The position numbers and the translations under genes are program-made. Shown here piece by piece: positions 62,748-64,000 of a DNA stretch of 64,000 nucleotides. This stretch comes from Anaerosolibacter sp. (GTDB lineage: Bacteria > Bacillota > Clostridia > Peptostreptococcales > Thermotaleaceae), in the NCBI RefSeq assembly GCF_029240175.1, contig NZ_JARBTM010000005.1:124001-188000 (forward strand). The letters run 5' to 3'. Each line of letters opens with the position of its first letter. Position 1 is the first letter of the stretch. The notes beneath the pieces are model-generated. The model had not been told where the DNA came from and ran no database searches. It saw nothing but the letters and a program-made list of their open reading frames with translations.

Positions 62748-64000
62748 ATGAAAAGAAGAAAGATTGATGTGGGAGAAAAGCTGCCTATTTTAGAAGCGCT
62801 GCCCTTGAGTATACAACATTTGTTCGCTATGTTTGGTGCATCCGTATTGGTACCTGTGATTTTTCAGATCAATCCTGCCATTGTATTGCTGTTCAATGGG
62901 ATAGGGACCCTGCTTTTTATATTTATTACAAAGAAAAAAGTCCCAGCATTTCTAGGCTCAAGTTTTGCATTCATTTCACCAGCGTTAGTTATCATGGGGA
63001 AATATGGATATAATGAAGTGCTAGGGGGATTCATTGTCTCTGGTATTGTATTTTCCTTGGTTGCTTTGATCATTCGAACCATTGGGACGAAATGGATGGA
63101 TGTGGTTTTTCCGCCGGCAGCCATGGGTGCTATCGTGGCAATCATTGGACTTGAACTGGCCCCAGTGGCAGCAGAAATGGCTGGATTTACAGGGGAGACA
63201 GTAGATATCAAAGCCATAACTGTATCGGTGATCACATTTTTAATCGTAACCATAGGCTCTGTAACCTTTAGAGGTTTTTTATCAGCTATCCCAATACTTA
63301 TTGGCATCATTTCAGGATACGTTCTTTCGTTTTTTATGGGAATTGTAGATTTTAGTGTGATCGCTAAAGCCAGTTGGCTTCAAATGCCTGAATTCTATCA
63401 ACCTGCTTTTAGATGGGATGCGATTATGATTATCCTACCCGCAACGCTGGTCGTTATATCAGAGCATATAGGACATTTGATTGTTACAAGTAACATAGTA
63501 GGTCACGATCTGAGAAAGAACCCAGGTTTGCATCGTACCATGCTTGGTGATGGAATATCCACAACGCTATCTGGTTTTTTTGGTTCTGTGCCTACAACCA
63601 CCTATGGAGAGAACATTGGAGTGATGGCAATCACAGGGGTTTATAGTGTTTGGGTGATTGGTGGGGCGGCTATCATTTCCATCGTGTTATCCTTTGTAGG
63701 AAAGCTGACTGCTGCAATTCAGACCATTCCTACACCAGTCATGGGCGGCGTATCATTACTTTTATTTGGTGTAATTGCCTCATCTGGTATTCGCATGCTG
63801 GTAGAAGAGAAGGTAGACTATAGCAACTCTAAGAACTTAGTTTTAACCTCTGCAGTATTGGTCATCGGTTTAAGTGGCATCCATATAAATATTGGCAGTT
63901 TGGAATTAAAAGGCATGGCATTGGCAACGATCGTATCTATTCTTCTAAGTATTATCTTTGAAATATTTGAAAGTCTTCACATAACGAGAAATGAAGAGTA
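62748..64000 (+). CDS. uraA: uracil permease, NCS2 family (stop codon cut by window end)
   Basis: Membrane transporter of 417 visible residues with about fourteen helices. LPLSIQHLFAMFGASVLVP is the NCS2 opening; the signature SEHIGHLIVTSN (glutamate and following residues of the substrate site), GDGISTTLSGFFGSVPTTTYGEN and TPVMGGVSLLLFGVIASSG are all there. It is of the UraA/PyrP type and takes up uracil with H+. The last two bases of the window are TA, so only the final base of the stop is missing. ATG 62748 has AGGAGG seven bases upstream. No PyrR-type leader fits in the 57 bases after the preceding terminator. Confidence 0.94.
   Translation, partial: MKRRKIDVGEKLPILEALPLSIQHLFAMFGASVLVPVIFQINPAIVLLFNGIGTLLFIFITKKKVPAFLGSSFAFISPALVIMGKYGYNEVLGGFIVSGIVFSLVALIIRTIGTKWMDVVFPPAAMGAIVAIIGLELAPVAAEMAGFTGETVDIKAITVSVITFLIVTIGSVTFRGFLSAIPILIGIISGYVLSFFMGIVDFSVIAKASWLQMPEFYQPAFRWDAIMIILPATLVVISEHIGHLIVTSNIVGHDLRKNPGLHRTMLGDGISTTLSGFFGSVPTTTYGENIGVMAITGVYSVWVIGGAAIISIVLSFVGKLTAAIQTIPTPVMGGVSLLLFGVIASSGIRMLVEEKVDYSNSKNLVLTSAVLVIGLSGIHINIGSLELKGMALATIVSILLSIIFEIFESLHITRNEE

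Overview
The window reads as a chromosomal segment of a low-GC, anaerobic, spore-forming Clostridia. The protein sequences and the selenoprotein content look most like the Alkaliphilus group; that placement is by recognition, not by alignment. Supporting signs are AT-rich intergenic DNA, strong AGGAGG ribosome sites, the germination pair cwlJ-gerQ, pyruvate formate-lyase with its activase, an Ile T-box, a LytS/LytT-type two-component pair, and two genes that read through in-frame TGA as selenocysteine. I see no rRNA, tRNA, CRISPR array, prophage, transposase or integrase.

Layout. 1-5.7 kb: 3' part of mnmA, a GNAT gene, a T-box leader with ileS (class-2 type), and a deformylase-like gene. 5.8-13.5 kb: a PAS-PAS-GGDEF-EAL protein, an M19 dipeptidase, a methyl-accepting chemotaxis protein (MCP), a FabK-like flavoprotein and a DUF2935 protein. 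13.5-17.4 kb: DUF4438, then an operon of an RsbW-like kinase, an MCP and a STAS antagonist. 17.5-22 kb: asnB, DUF502, and a minus-strand spore germination cluster (cwlJ, gerQ, DUF4397 protein). 22-29 kb: GNAT, dsdA, a DEAD-box helicase, a 2-hydroxyacid dehydrogenase, a CoA-binding protein, then a ROK sugar kinase with pgi. 29-38.5 kb: a YdcF-like protein, GNAT, an AhpD-like selenoprotein, a PLC-family protein, a nitroreductase, a parvulin, LytS/LytT, YajQ and an EamA transporter. 38.6-46 kb: DUF1292, rlmN, a small P-loop protein, a cold-shock protein, a lipoprotein, an M14 peptidase, a Usp-like protein and a TIGR01212 radical SAM protein. 46-56 kb: gap, a SelW-like selenoprotein opposite it, a MATE transporter, LapA-like, SLC13-like, a small alarmone synthetase, a lipoprotein, a flavin reductase, a phosphoesterase, a zinc-finger protein and a two-domain cell-wall hydrolase. 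57-64 kb: pflB-pflA, a YkgJ-like protein, SDR, DUF1904, a DUF6648-like protein and the start of uraA, cut by the window end.

Most genes are single or in pairs, separated by clear hairpin terminators; several terminators are perfect palindromes shared by convergent genes. The central-metabolism genes (ROK kinase, pgi, gap, pflBA) fit sugar fermentation. The gap and pflB leaders both hold palindromes built on TGTGAT/ATCACA.

The most interesting non-textbook content is: two TGA-decoded selenoproteins missed by ordinary gene calling; an RsbW-MCP-STAS operon that physically links chemoreceptor and partner-switching modules; a DUF4397 gene attached to cwlJ-gerQ; and several families of palindromic intergenic elements: two REPIN-like copies of 73-74 bp, two copies of a multi-hairpin module, two hexamer-periodic inverted repeats, and one 127-bp imperfect palindrome. 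I did not find a clear-cut large undescribed defence or biosynthetic system.
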